DNA of 64,000 nt from [Zimmermannella] faecalis ATCC 13722 (GTDB lineage: Bacteria; Actinomycetota; Actinomycetes; Actinomycetales; Microbacteriaceae), in the NCBI RefSeq assembly GCF_000381765.1, contig NZ_KB907076.1:186001-250000 (forward strand), in the 5' to 3' direction. The notes below the pieces were generated by a model. It searched no databases. It saw only the letters and a program-made list of their open reading frames with translations, and was not told the DNA's origin. Positions 51,231-60,118 of this stretch are shown in pieces; the first letter of the stretch is position 1, and each line of letters begins with the position of its first letter. The position numbers and the translations under genes are program-made.

Positions 51231-52076
51231 ATGATCCCCGGCCTCGTCGCCCTGCTGCTCGCCTCGGTGCTGCTCATCGTCGCACCGAAGCTCCTCGCGC
51301 GCGGCACGTGGCAGGTGCTGCATCCGGTACGCGCGCTTGTGCTCTGGTTCGCGAGCTTCGCGGTCGGCAACCTGCTCGCCGGCTGCGCCATCGTCTTCGC
51401 GGTGAGCGACGCGCTCAACCCGCCCGAGCATCCGGTCGTCACCGCCGAGTTCGACGCCGTCGTGTCGTTCGCGACGCCCGTACTCGCGCTCGTCGTCGTG
51501 GTCGGCACGATCTTCACCGTCACCCGCGAGGCCGAGCCGGTGCTCGAGGGAGAGCGCGAGCTCATCGACGAGTTCCGCTCGCACGCCGTCGGGGTCGACC
51601 GCCGCCGCGGCGTGACGCTCGTGCGCATCGACACCCCGCGGCCGTTCGCGTGCGCCGTTCCCGGCACGACCACCCACGGCCAGGCCGAGATCTTCTATTC
51701 GACCGGGCTCGAGGAGATCCTCACCCGCCCGCAGTTGCAGGCGGTACTCGCGCACGAGTACGCGCACCTTAAGCAGGGCCACGGCTGGCTCGTGCGCATC
51801 GCCGAGACGAACGCGCGCACGCTGCCGCACTGGCTCGCCGCGAGTACGGGGCTGCAGCGCGCGACCCGGCTGTTCACCGAGCTCGCCGCCGACGACGCCG
51901 CGGGCACGCAGGCCGGCGCCGCAAACCTCGCGAACGCGCTTGTGCGCATGGCCGCGGCGACGAACGACCCCATCGCCGAGGTGCGGGCCGAGCGGCTCAC
52001 GCGCCGACGCTGGCCGCGCCCCTCGGCCGAGCGCGTGCCCGAGCCGATTCGCCTCGGCGTCACCGACGACGCCTAG
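51231..52076 (+). CDS. M56-family (BlaR1-like) membrane metallopeptidase
   Basis: 281 residues. Three hydrophobic helices lie in the first 100 residues (near 3-20, 34-58 and 76-97), then a cytosolic zinc domain with VLAHEYAHLKQGH (H175, E176, H179) and a downstream helix with ELAADDAAG for the third ligand. This is the BlaR1/MecR1 protease module without the penicillin-binding sensor domain. BlaR1-type enzymes trigger cleavage of their BlaI partner, here encoded immediately upstream. What the pair senses and controls is unknown. Confidence 0.88.
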   Translation: MIPGLVALLLASVLLIVAPKLLARGTWQVLHPVRALVLWFASFAVGNLLAGCAIVFAVSDALNPPEHPVVTAEFDAVVSFATPVLALVVVVGTIFTVTREAEPVLEGERELIDEFRSHAVGVDRRRGVTLVRIDTPRPFACAVPGTTTHGQAEIFYSTGLEEILTRPQLQAVLAHEYAHLKQGHGWLVRIAETNARTLPHWLAASTGLQRATRLFTELAADDAAGTQAGAANLANALVRMAAATNDPIAEVRAERLTRRRWPRPSAERVPEPIRLGVTDDA

Positions 52077-52086
52077 GATTCGGGGC

Positions 52087-53544
52087 GTGAGCACCAACGA
52101 CGCCCCCACCGGCGAGCGGGCCGACGCCGCCCCGCTCGAAACGATCGACGGCACCACGCTGACCCCGCGCGAGCAGCGCCGACAGGCCTTCGCGTGGCAG
52201 CTCTACGACGTCGGCAACTCGGCGTTCCAGGCGATCGTCGTGACGTTCGTGTTCGCGACCTACCTCGCCTCCGACCTGTTCCTCGACCCGGCCGCGGTCG
52301 CCGCGGGCGCCGCCGACCCGAACGACCCGGTCTACCTCGCCGCCCAGGCCGGCTCGCAGCAGGTGATCTCGGGGCTCGACCTCGCGGCGGCGATCATCGT
52401 CGCGATTCTCGCGCCGGCGCTCGGCCGCACGACCGACGGCTCGGGGCGACGCAAGCTGCTGCTCGCGGTGTTCTCGGGCATCACGATCGCGGCGATGCTC
52501 GCGATGTTCCTCGTGTTGCCCGACCACAAGTTCCTGTTCTTCGGGGCGCTGCTGCTCGCGCTCGGCATCGTGTTCTCTGAGCTCGCGGGAGTGAGCTACA
52601 ACGCGATGCTCTCGCAGGTCGCGACTCGCGAAAACGTCGGGCGCGTCTCGGGCACGGGCTGGGGCCTCGGCTACATCGGCTCGATCGTGCTGCTGCTCGT
52701 CGTGCTCGTGCTGTTCATTCAGGACTTCAATGGGGATGCGCCGGGCGCGGGCATCTTCGCGACCCCCGCCGGCACCGACGGCCAGGCCCTGAACATCCGC
52801 CTCACGATCGTCGTCGCGGCGCTCTGGTTCATCGGGTTCCTCATTCCGATCCTCCGGCGCGTGCCCGAGTCGGCGCACCGCCGCGACGTGCCGAAGGTGT
52901 CGCTGCTGCAGGCGTACGCCGAGCTGTGGCGCACGATCGTGCACCTGTGGCGCACCGACCGCAAGCTGCTGCAGTTTCTGCTCTCGAGCGCGATCTTCCG
53001 CGACGGGCTCAACGCCGTGTTCGCGTGGGGCGCCGTGCTCGCGGCGCAGGTGTACGGCTTTTCGGGCAGCGAGGTCATCTACTTCGCGGTGTTCGCGAAC
53101 CTCGTCGCGGGCATCGGCACGCTCGTCGCCGGCCGGCTCGACGACCGCCTCGGCCCGAAGCCGATCATCGTCGGAGCCCTCGCGCTCATGCTTATCGCGG
53201 GCGGAGTGCTCATGGCGACGCCGAACGAGAAGGTGTGGTTCTGGGTGATCGCCGGCGTGCTCTGCCTGTTCGTCGGCCCGATCCAGACGGCGTCACGCAC
53301 GTACGTGTCGCGCTCGGTGCCCTCGGGCCACGAAGGCGCCGTGTTCGGGCTCTACGCGACGACGAGCCGCGCCGCCGGCTGGATCGCAAACCTGCTCTAC
53401 TTCGCGTTCATCTCGTGGCTCATGGTGCCGAAGGCAGGCGTGTGGGGCATTCTGCTCACGCTCGCGATCGGCCTCGCGATCATGCTGACGGTACCGGCGA
53501 AGCCTCGAGTGGCTGCGCTTGGCGCGACACCGGAACAGCGCTGA
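52087..53544 (+). CDS. UMF1/Atg22-like MFS transporter
   Basis: 485 residues, about twelve helices. The signature is FAWQLYDVGNSAFQAIVVTFVFATYL at the first helix, as in the Atg22/UMF1 (BtlA) family, with GRTTDGSGRRKLLL in loop 2/3. Substrates are unclear for bacterial members. GTG 52087 lies 7 nt after TAGGAT (52074-52079). The last 65 bases overlap a convergent GNAT gene. Confidence 0.9.
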   Translation: MSTNDAPTGERADAAPLETIDGTTLTPREQRRQAFAWQLYDVGNSAFQAIVVTFVFATYLASDLFLDPAAVAAGAADPNDPVYLAAQAGSQQVISGLDLAAAIIVAILAPALGRTTDGSGRRKLLLAVFSGITIAAMLAMFLVLPDHKFLFFGALLLALGIVFSELAGVSYNAMLSQVATRENVGRVSGTGWGLGYIGSIVLLLVVLVLFIQDFNGDAPGAGIFATPAGTDGQALNIRLTIVVAALWFIGFLIPILRRVPESAHRRDVPKVSLLQAYAELWRTIVHLWRTDRKLLQFLLSSAIFRDGLNAVFAWGAVLAAQVYGFSGSEVIYFAVFANLVAGIGTLVAGRLDDRLGPKPIIVGALALMLIAGGVLMATPNEKVWFWVIAGVLCLFVGPIQTASRTYVSRSVPSGHEGAVFGLYATTSRAAGWIANLLYFAFISWLMVPKAGVWGILLTLAIGLAIMLTVPAKPRVAALGATPEQR

Positions 53545-54100
53545 GGGTTGGCTCACTGAGGCTCGGCAGCGCGTCGAGGCTCGGCTCTCGGTCGCCCTGC
53601 GCGCCGCGGACGAGCCGCACGTCGGGCTTCGACGCGTTCGGCCAGCGCCACACGGGCTCCTCGAACCGGGCGAACCCGAGCTTCGCGTAGAACCGCTCGG
53701 CGCGCTCGTTGCCGTCGAGCATCCAGAGCCAGGCGGCGCGGTCGCCGAGCACGGCGTCGACGAGCGCGCGCCCGAGGCCCGTGCCGTACGCGGGCGCGAG
53801 GGTGTAGAGCGTCTTGAGCTCGGTCGCGTTCGGCGAGTCGCCGTCGACGCTCGGGCGGGCGAGCGCGAGTCCCGCGGGCTCGCCGTCGACAAAGCCGATC
53901 GCGGGCCGCACCTCGGGGTCGGCCTCGGCGTCGGCGAACGCCTCGAGCCACGTTCGCTCGCGCGCCCCCGGTTGATTCAGCTCGTCGATGCGTTCCTGAC
54001 GGATCTTCCCGGCGTAGGTCTCCTGCCAGGCGCGGCTGTGGATGCGCACGAGGTCGTCGAGGTCGGCGGCGGTTGCACGGCGGATGTTGATTTCGGCCAT
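53480..54100 (-). CDS. GNAT-family N-acetyltransferase
   Basis: 206 residues. INIRRATAADLDDLVRIHSRAWQETY opens the fold, and APAYGTGLGRALVDAVL is the acetyl-CoA loop; LWMLDGNERAERFYAKLGF is the typical last motif. A 50-residue polar tail follows and lies partly in the overlap with the MFS gene. ATG 54100 follows TAGCCT (54113-54108) by 7 nt. Confidence 0.9.
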   Translation of the reverse strand: MAEINIRRATAADLDDLVRIHSRAWQETYAGKIRQERIDELNQPGARERTWLEAFADAEADPEVRPAIGFVDGEPAGLALARPSVDGDSPNATELKTLYTLAPAYGTGLGRALVDAVLGDRAAWLWMLDGNERAERFYAKLGFARFEEPVWRWPNASKPDVRLVRGAQGDREPSLDALPSLSEPTLSAVPVSRQAQPLEASPVPSA

Positions 54101-54159
54101 GCGGAAAAGGCTAGCGAGCACGCTGGCCGCGCGGCACCCCCGGTTCGCGCTGGGAGAAC

Positions 54160-55758
54160 TTACGTCCAGGCGGGCACGAGGAATCCGAGCGCGACGAGCT
54201 CGCGCACGTCGGCAAGCACCGACGTGAGCAGCTCGGCCTCGTCTACCTCGAGCAGCGCCGCGATCGCGACGAGAATCTGCCGCGCCGTGAGGTCGCCGTC
54301 GCAGACCGACACGAACGACGAGAGCTCGGTCGACTCGGGGAACGTGCGGCGGAAACCGCCGCCCTGCCGCAGCAGAATCGCCGACGGGTCGGGGTTACCG
54401 GGCAGCGTCCAGCGCTCCTCGGTGACGTCGGGGGCGACGAGGAACGTCTCGTCGGCGAGGTCGGCGTCGTCACGCTCGCGCAGCCAGTCGTCGGCGTCGA
54501 AGGTGTCGCGGATCCGCGCCCCGAGCGGCTGCTCGAGCTGGTGCGGCAGCACCTCGAAGCGGCGCACCGCGTCATGACCGGCCGCGGCCTCGGCCGGGCG
54601 GTGCAGCAGCAGCTGGCCCATCCCGACCGACTCGACGGCGCGCGACGCGAAGTCGTCGAGGTAGCGGGCGAACTGGTCTCGCCAGCTCTCAAGCTCACGG
54701 TTCTCGGCGGCGTCCTTCAGCCACATGTCGGCGTAGTCGATCGGTTCGGCGCGCTCGCGCTCGACCACCCAGAGGTCGGTCGCGGCGTCGGGCCACGACT
54801 CGAGGCGCGTGTGCCAGGTCGCGTCGCCCTCGTGCACCTCCCAGTTGCCGAGCATGACCGCGATGCCGCCCGGCGCGAGGTGGGCGCCGAGGCCGCGGAT
54901 CAGCTCCTCGACGAGCCGGTCACCGGGGCGGCCTCCGTCGCGATACGTGTACTGGTCGCTCGCGCCCTCGCCGTCGCGGCGGGGCGTGATGACGAACGGC
55001 GGGTTCGTCACGACGAGGTCGAACTCCTCGCCCGCGACGGGGTCGAGCAGGTCGCCGACGCGCAGCGAGACGCGCGCGTCGAGGTCGGCCGCGTCGAGGC
55101 CGAGCGCCGGGGCGTTGAGCAGCAGGTTGAAGCGCGCGAACTCGATCGCGCGCGCCGAGATGTCGGTGGCGACCACGAAGTCGACGTGCTGCAGCAGGTG
55201 CATTGTCTGCACGCCCATCCCCACCCCGAGGTCGAGCGCGCGGGCGACCGGCTGGCGGGGCGTGAGCTGCGCGAGGTTCGTCGTGGCGGGGCCGATGCCG
55301 ACGACGTGGTCGCGGCGCAGCGGCTGATCGGCCGGCACCTGCAGGCCGCCGAGGTCGCTCGCGACGAAGAGGTCGACCGTGTCGTCGCCCGAGGCGACCG
55401 CGTAGGGCCGAATGTCGAAGCGGCAGGCAACGCGGCCGGCGGCGTCGGGCGCCTCGAGGATGCCCGCGGCGGCGAGGTCGTCGGCGGCCGGGAGGTCGGC
55501 GGCGGGCACCGGCTCGGCGAGCAGGAACAGCCGCACGAGCGCCGCGAGCGGCGGGTTCTTGTCGGCGTCGCGGGCGAGCGCGACGCTCGCGGGCACGAGC
55601 AGGTCGCGGTGCAGGGCGGCGGCCGCGTCGGGGCCGATCAGCGCCTCGACGCCGTCGACCGTGTAGCCGGCGTCGGTGAGGGCGGCGCGGATGCGGTCGA
55701 GTCGCGCCTGGTCGTCGGTCGCGGGGGCGTCGGCGGGATTATCGAACTGCGAAGTCAC
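54160..55758 (-). CDS. SAM-dependent methyltransferase (HemK-like NPPF type, with DUF7059-like N-terminus)
   Basis: 532 residues. An N-terminal helical domain (residues 20-120) precedes a class I methyltransferase fold with ALDLGVGMGVQTMHLL and FDLVVTNPPFVITPRRDG; NPPF indicates methylation of a planar nitrogen (glutamine amide or adenine N6). A C-terminal region of about 200 residues follows. The target is unknown. It starts at GTG 55758, overlapping the LLM gene's stop by 4 bp. Confidence 0.85.
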   Translation of the reverse strand: MTSQFDNPADAPATDDQARLDRIRAALTDAGYTVDGVEALIGPDAAAALHRDLLVPASVALARDADKNPPLAALVRLFLLAEPVPAADLPAADDLAAAGILEAPDAAGRVACRFDIRPYAVASGDDTVDLFVASDLGGLQVPADQPLRRDHVVGIGPATTNLAQLTPRQPVARALDLGVGMGVQTMHLLQHVDFVVATDISARAIEFARFNLLLNAPALGLDAADLDARVSLRVGDLLDPVAGEEFDLVVTNPPFVITPRRDGEGASDQYTYRDGGRPGDRLVEELIRGLGAHLAPGGIAVMLGNWEVHEGDATWHTRLESWPDAATDLWVVERERAEPIDYADMWLKDAAENRELESWRDQFARYLDDFASRAVESVGMGQLLLHRPAEAAAGHDAVRRFEVLPHQLEQPLGARIRDTFDADDWLRERDDADLADETFLVAPDVTEERWTLPGNPDPSAILLRQGGGFRRTFPESTELSSFVSVCDGDLTARQILVAIAALLEVDEAELLTSVLADVRELVALGFLVPAWT

Positions 55759-56789
55759 TCGTTCATTGTTGCAGCCGCGGGGAGCTCGAACTCGGCCGCG
55801 AGGTCGTCGACCGACCGCTGGCGCGTCGGCAGGTCGTAGCCGTTCGGCTGCACGATGAGCTCGTCGGCACCCGTCACCTGCACGAGCCGGCGCAGGCCGT
55901 CGGCGACGAGGTCGGCGGGGCCGACGTACTGGCTGCCGCTCGCGCGGTGCCAGATGTCGGCGTTTACGACACGCTGCGAGAACGTCGCCGCGTCGTCGGG
56001 CGACATGGTCGGACCGATGTTGCCGGCGAACAGCTGGTACTTGAACACGCGCGTCGGTAGGTCGAGGCGGCGCGCCTCGTCGAGCGAGTCGGCGACGAGC
56101 ACCGACGCCGACACCATCGCCTTCGGCTCGCTGAGGCGCGCCGAAGGGCGGAAGTGCTCGCGGTAGTGGTCGAGTGCCTCGACGGCGTTGCCGTTCATCG
56201 CGAAGTGGTTCGCGTACGAGTACGCCATGCCGAGCATGCCCGCGAGCTCGGCCGAGTAGAGGCTCGAGCCGAGCAGCCAGATGTCGGGCACGTTCGCGAC
56301 GTCGGCGGCCGCGCGCAGCTTCGTGAACAGTTCGGCGTCGATCTCTTCGTGCACGTCGCCGAGGTAGCCCGCGAGCTCGAGCACGTCGGAGGGGTACCGG
56401 TCGACCGTCTCACGCGACATGTCGCGGCGCAGCGCCCGCGCCGTAATCGGGTCGGTGCCGGGCGCTCGCCCGAGGCCGATGTCGACGCGGCCCGGGTACA
56501 TCCCCTCGAGCAGCGCGAACTGCTCGGCGATCACGAGCGGCGAGTGGTTCGGCAGCATGACGCCGCCCGAGCCGAGGCGAATGCGGCTCGTGCCCTCGCC
56601 GAGGTGCGCGAGCGCGACGGCCGGCGACGTCGAGGCGATCGCGCCCGAGTTGTGGTGCTCAGCCACCCAGTACCGCGAGTAGCCGAGCGCATCCGCCCGC
56701 CGCACGAGCGCGCGCGAGTCGGCGAGCGCCTCGGCGAGCGTCTGGGTGGCGTTGAGCGGAATGAGGTCGAGCACCGAGATCGCAGTCAT
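55755..56789 (-). CDS. LLM-class flavin-dependent oxidoreductase
   Basis: 344 residues, bacterial luciferase-like TIM barrel of the MsnO8 type: SVLDLIPLNATQTLAEALADS, YWVAEHHNSGAIASTSP, IRLGSGGVMLPNHSPLVIAEQFALLEGMYPGRVDIGLGRAPGTD. Uses FMNH2 to oxygenate an unknown substrate. ATG 56789 begins the conserved domain, although neither a ribosome site nor a leaderless box is obvious. Coupled to the methyltransferase gene through a GTGA overlap. Confidence 0.9.
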   Translation of the reverse strand: MTAISVLDLIPLNATQTLAEALADSRALVRRADALGYSRYWVAEHHNSGAIASTSPAVALAHLGEGTSRIRLGSGGVMLPNHSPLVIAEQFALLEGMYPGRVDIGLGRAPGTDPITARALRRDMSRETVDRYPSDVLELAGYLGDVHEEIDAELFTKLRAAADVANVPDIWLLGSSLYSAELAGMLGMAYSYANHFAMNGNAVEALDHYREHFRPSARLSEPKAMVSASVLVADSLDEARRLDLPTRVFKYQLFAGNIGPTMSPDDAATFSQRVVNADIWHRASGSQYVGPADLVADGLRRLVQVTGADELIVQPNGYDLPTRQRSVDDLAAEFELPAAATMNE

Positions 56790-56923
56790 ATCGGCTGCAA
56801 CGCGCGGGGGTGATCGGTCATTCCGGCGCACGATGCGCGCCGCCCGGTTTTCGGAGCAAGATCAACTTGGGCACAATGGAACAACCCGCGGCCGCCCAGC
56901 CGGTCGCGCAAGAAGGGACCCAC

Positions 56924-58003
56924 ATGCGCGCATCCCGCCGACTCCGCAGCCGCGCGGCGCTCGCCGCGGCGATCGCGTTTGCCGTCGCCGCGTTGACCGG
57001 ATGCGCGGTCACGAACGTAGACGCCGAGGCCTCGGGCAACGGGTACTCGCCGTTCCTCCCCGAGGTGCACAGCGACGACTCGGGCCTGCGCCAGGAGTTC
57101 GAGGCGACGCCGCAGGAGTCGCACGAGTTCTGGAGCGACCCCGAGAACCGCGACAACGCCGAGGGTATGGACTTCCAGACGCCCGACAACGGTCTGCCGC
57201 CGGGGCCCGGCGACTCGGCGACGGGCGCCTACCTGCCCGCCACCGAGGCGATGCCCCAGAGCCCGCAGGGCTACGGCGAGGTGGCCCAGGCCGAGATCTT
57301 CGACCGCAACGGGCTCGGCGCCTCGACGTTCGGCCGGCTCTACTTCACGTTCGACGGCGGCGACACGTACGTCTGCTCGGCGACCGTCGTGAACTCGACG
57401 TCGGGCAGCATCGTCGCAACGGCCGCGCACTGCGTCGCCGAGACCGACGGCTCGGGCAAGCTCGCGCAGTCGGTGTACTTCATTCCGGGCGACCGCGATA
57501 ACGGTCGCGAGGCGCCGTACGGCACGTGGGCCGCGACCGAGATGGTCGTGCCGCAGGAGTTCATCGACAACGCGATCACCGACGACCAGGGCCGGCTCAC
57601 CTCTGAGGAGGGCTGGAACTACGACTTCGCCTTCATCAAGATGGAGGAGCAGAACGGCCAGACGATTCAGGAGGTCACGGGCGCGCAGGGCATCGCCTTC
57701 GGCATCCCCGTCGACTACCTCACGCAGGTCGGGTATCCGTCGGCGAACCCGTACGACGGCACCGAGGAGTACATGTGCGCCTCGACCGAGTTCAGCTCGA
57801 ACTGGCAGGGCGGATACGCGCACGACTGCACGATGACGCAGGGGTCGTCGGGCGGTGGCTGGCTCGCCGACTACGACTCCGCGACCGGCACGGGCTACGT
57901 CGTTGGCGTGACCTCGACGGTCGACGAGCTGCGGGGCACGGCGAACACGCCCGTACTCGGGCAGACGGCGCTCGATCTCTACACCGACCTCGATCAGGGA
58001 TAG
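56924..58003 (+). CDS. Trypsin-like serine protease lipoprotein
   Basis: 359 residues. Lipoprotein signal peptide with lipobox LTGC (residues 1-27), a linker, then a chymotrypsin-fold domain with the triad H169 (TAAHC), D234 (NYDFAFI) and S309 (GSSGGGW). It is therefore an anchored extracellular protease. ATG 56924 has GAAGGGA upstream and begins the signal peptide; ATG 56876 would add 16 residues before it. First of three envelope genes in a row. Confidence 0.9.
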   Translation: MRASRRLRSRAALAAAIAFAVAALTGCAVTNVDAEASGNGYSPFLPEVHSDDSGLRQEFEATPQESHEFWSDPENRDNAEGMDFQTPDNGLPPGPGDSATGAYLPATEAMPQSPQGYGEVAQAEIFDRNGLGASTFGRLYFTFDGGDTYVCSATVVNSTSGSIVATAAHCVAETDGSGKLAQSVYFIPGDRDNGREAPYGTWAATEMVVPQEFIDNAITDDQGRLTSEEGWNYDFAFIKMEEQNGQTIQEVTGAQGIAFGIPVDYLTQVGYPSANPYDGTEEYMCASTEFSSNWQGGYAHDCTMTQGSSGGGWLADYDSATGTGYVVGVTSTVDELRGTANTPVLGQTALDLYTDLDQG

Positions 58004-58008
58004 CCGCG

Positions 58009-58950
58009 ATGACCCGACGAACGACACTCGCCCGCTCGGCGCGGGCCGCAGCGGCCGGCGCCATCGCCGTGGCGCTGCTCGCCGGTTGCACGAACCTGCA
58101 GGGCTTCGGCATCAACAGCGAGGTGCATCCCTGGGCTGTCGCGAACCACGACGACAAGCTCGCGTACCACGAGGATGCGGGCGACGCCCTGCTCAACCTC
58201 GACACGACGAGCGGCATCGCGGCGCTCCCGTCGTTCCAGGCCGTCGGCTACCACCACGTCGAGTCGAACGACACGGCGATTCACATGGAGTACGAGACCT
58301 CGGTCGACGGCGAGAGCTACGTGTCGCAGCTCCACACAAACGTCGAGGGCCACTCGTTCGACCAGTCGCACCGCGAGGGCGACCCGTCGACGTACTACCT
58401 GCTCGGCGACGCGGTAAAGGCGACCGTGAGCGACGGGAACAGCTGGGTGCAGGTGCCGCTCGGCGACCTCGACCGGCGGAACACCCCCGAGAACGTCTGC
58501 CAGCTGTTCGCCGTGTCGTACACCTGCGCGCTCATCGACGCGTGGAACGCGTCGCGCGAGCAGCTCGACACGCTCCCCGTCGAGCTGTCGCGGGCCGAGG
58601 ACGGCAGCCAGCACTTCACGACCGCCGTGACGTACGCGTCGCTCGTCGAGATCGGGCTGATCTCGAGCGGCTTCGAGCAGTATTCGAGCGACGAGACGAA
58701 CGACACGCTGATTCCGATGCACCTCTGGGTGACGGCCGACGGCCTCGTGAACAAGGTCGAGATCAACGGCGTGATCGCCGACGCGGCCGGCAACGAGCTC
58801 GCGCTCCAGATCGGCTACGAGATCACCTCGCAGCAGGCGTCGTCAGAGATGCAGCCGGTGGCCCCCGACGACATTCCCGACGACGACGTCTACCGCATCA
58901 CGACACAGCAGCAGCTCGACGCCTTCCTGCAAGCGCTCGGTGAGGTCTAG
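58009..58950 (+). CDS. Lipoprotein of unknown function
   Basis: 313 residues. Signal peptide with lipobox LLAGC (Cys near residue 25). The body is a mixed alpha/beta domain of the LppX/LprG-like type by general pattern (VEGHSFDQSHREGDPSTYYLLGD, LWVTADGLVNKVEINGVI), with two Cys (CQLFAVSYTC) able to form a disulfide. I do not recognise a named family. It starts 5 bp after the protease stop, so both are probably one operon. Confidence 0.8.
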   Translation: MTRRTTLARSARAAAAGAIAVALLAGCTNLQGFGINSEVHPWAVANHDDKLAYHEDAGDALLNLDTTSGIAALPSFQAVGYHHVESNDTAIHMEYETSVDGESYVSQLHTNVEGHSFDQSHREGDPSTYYLLGDAVKATVSDGNSWVQVPLGDLDRRNTPENVCQLFAVSYTCALIDAWNASREQLDTLPVELSRAEDGSQHFTTAVTYASLVEIGLISSGFEQYSSDETNDTLIPMHLWVTADGLVNKVEINGVIADAAGNELALQIGYEITSQQASSEMQPVAPDDIPDDDVYRITTQQQLDAFLQALGEV

Positions 58951-58969
58951 CAGGGCGAAACGAGGAACC

Positions 58970-59704
58970 ATGAACGAGACGCACGACGAGAACCAGCCCC
59001 GCGAGCAGCAGACACCCAGCGAGCAGGATGCGCCCCGCGAGCAGCCGGCGCAGGCCGAGTTCCCGAAGCTGCCGCCGCTCGCGCAGTCGGCGCCGCAGCC
59101 GCAGCAGCAGCCGCAGGCCCAGCAACCCCAGCGCCCCTACGGCGTGCCCGAGACCGGCTACCGCGAGCGCCCGCAGCACGCGCAGCAGTCGCTCCACGCC
59201 GACCGCATCGCGCAGCATCCCGACCAGCACGGGCCGTCGTTCTCGAGCCAGCTCGGCCCGTCGGCCGCGAACTCGCGGTTCTCGCACCAGCCCGGCCAGG
59301 CGCATCCGGGTCAGCAGCCCGGCCAGCAGCCCTACGGCCCCGCGCCGCAGCAGGCGCCGCACTCGGCCGGTTCGCGCCCCGCGAAGCCGCGGCGCGGCAG
59401 CCGAGCGACGCCGTGGCTCATCATCGCGCTGCCGATCATGCTCGTCGTCGGCGCGGTCGCGGGCTACATGCTCGCGACGAACTACAACTCGTTCGACAAC
59501 CAGGCGGTCGAGGATGCGGTGGCGAACGTACTCCGCACCGACTACGGCATGAGCGACCTGCGCTCGGTCGACTGCCCGAACTGGATCAAGGTCGAACAGG
59601 GCGACTCGTTCCAGTGCGAGTTCCAGTACGCGGGCGGCACGCAGACCGTCACGGTCACGCAGGGCTCGCAGTCGGGCCAGCTCGTCGTCGGCGCGCCGGA
59701 ATAG
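58970..59704 (+). CDS. DUF4333 membrane protein
   Basis: 244 residues. Residues 1-145 are Gln/Pro-rich and disordered; a transmembrane helix follows (TPWLIIALPIMLVVGAVAGYMLA, about 147-169), then an extracytoplasmic DUF4333 domain (AVEDAVANVLRTDYGMSDLRSVDCP, FQCEFQYAGGTQTVTVTQ) with two Cys. DUF4333 proteins are small actinobacterial surface proteins. ATG 58970 is preceded by CGAGGAA. Third gene in the envelope group. Confidence 0.85.
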   Translation: MNETHDENQPREQQTPSEQDAPREQPAQAEFPKLPPLAQSAPQPQQQPQAQQPQRPYGVPETGYRERPQHAQQSLHADRIAQHPDQHGPSFSSQLGPSAANSRFSHQPGQAHPGQQPGQQPYGPAPQQAPHSAGSRPAKPRRGSRATPWLIIALPIMLVVGAVAGYMLATNYNSFDNQAVEDAVANVLRTDYGMSDLRSVDCPNWIKVEQGDSFQCEFQYAGGTQTVTVTQGSQSGQLVVGAPE

Positions 59705-59715
59705 CGGCAGCGAAC

Positions 59716-60108
59716 TCAGCCGCGCGGGCCGAACTCGTCGCCGGGGAGTCGGCCGCGCAGGCGGTCGAGCTCCCGGCGCTCTCGCTTTGTCGGGCGGCCC
59801 GCGCCGCGGTCGCGCAGAATCGGCGCGGGGCGCTCCTCGCGCGCCGGCGACGGCGGCGTGAGGTCGTCGAAGTAGCGGGCGGCGTCGGCCGCACTCCCCC
59901 GCCGCGTCCCGAGCCCCGTCACGCGGTAGACGCGGTCGAAGCCGTGGAGGCGCACCCGCACCTCGTCACCGACGCGTACGGGCTGGGCCGCCTTCGCCGC
60001 CGTGCCGTTGAGCTTCACGTGCCCGGCACGGCAGGCCGCGGTCGCCTGACTGCGGGTCTTCGCGAGCCTCGCGGCCCACACCCACGCGTCGATGCGCACC
60101 GAATCCAT
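59716..60108 (-). CDS. S4-domain RNA-binding protein (HslR-like)
   Basis: 130 residues. The S4 domain begins VRIDAWVWAARLAKTRSQATAACRAGHVKLNG (residues 4-35) and continues with VRVGDEVRVRLHGFDRVYRV; a basic C-terminal tail (RGAGRPTKRERREL) follows. HslR-type proteins bind 50S subunits blocked with peptidyl-tRNA. ATG 60108 lies 7 nt after TAAGCT (60121-60116), inside the end of the upstream VIT gene. Confidence 0.92.
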   Translation of the reverse strand: MDSVRIDAWVWAARLAKTRSQATAACRAGHVKLNGTAAKAAQPVRVGDEVRVRLHGFDRVYRVTGLGTRRGSAADAARYFDDLTPPSPAREERPAPILRDRGAGRPTKRERRELDRLRGRLPGDEFGPRG

Positions 60109-60118
60109 GCCGGCCAGC

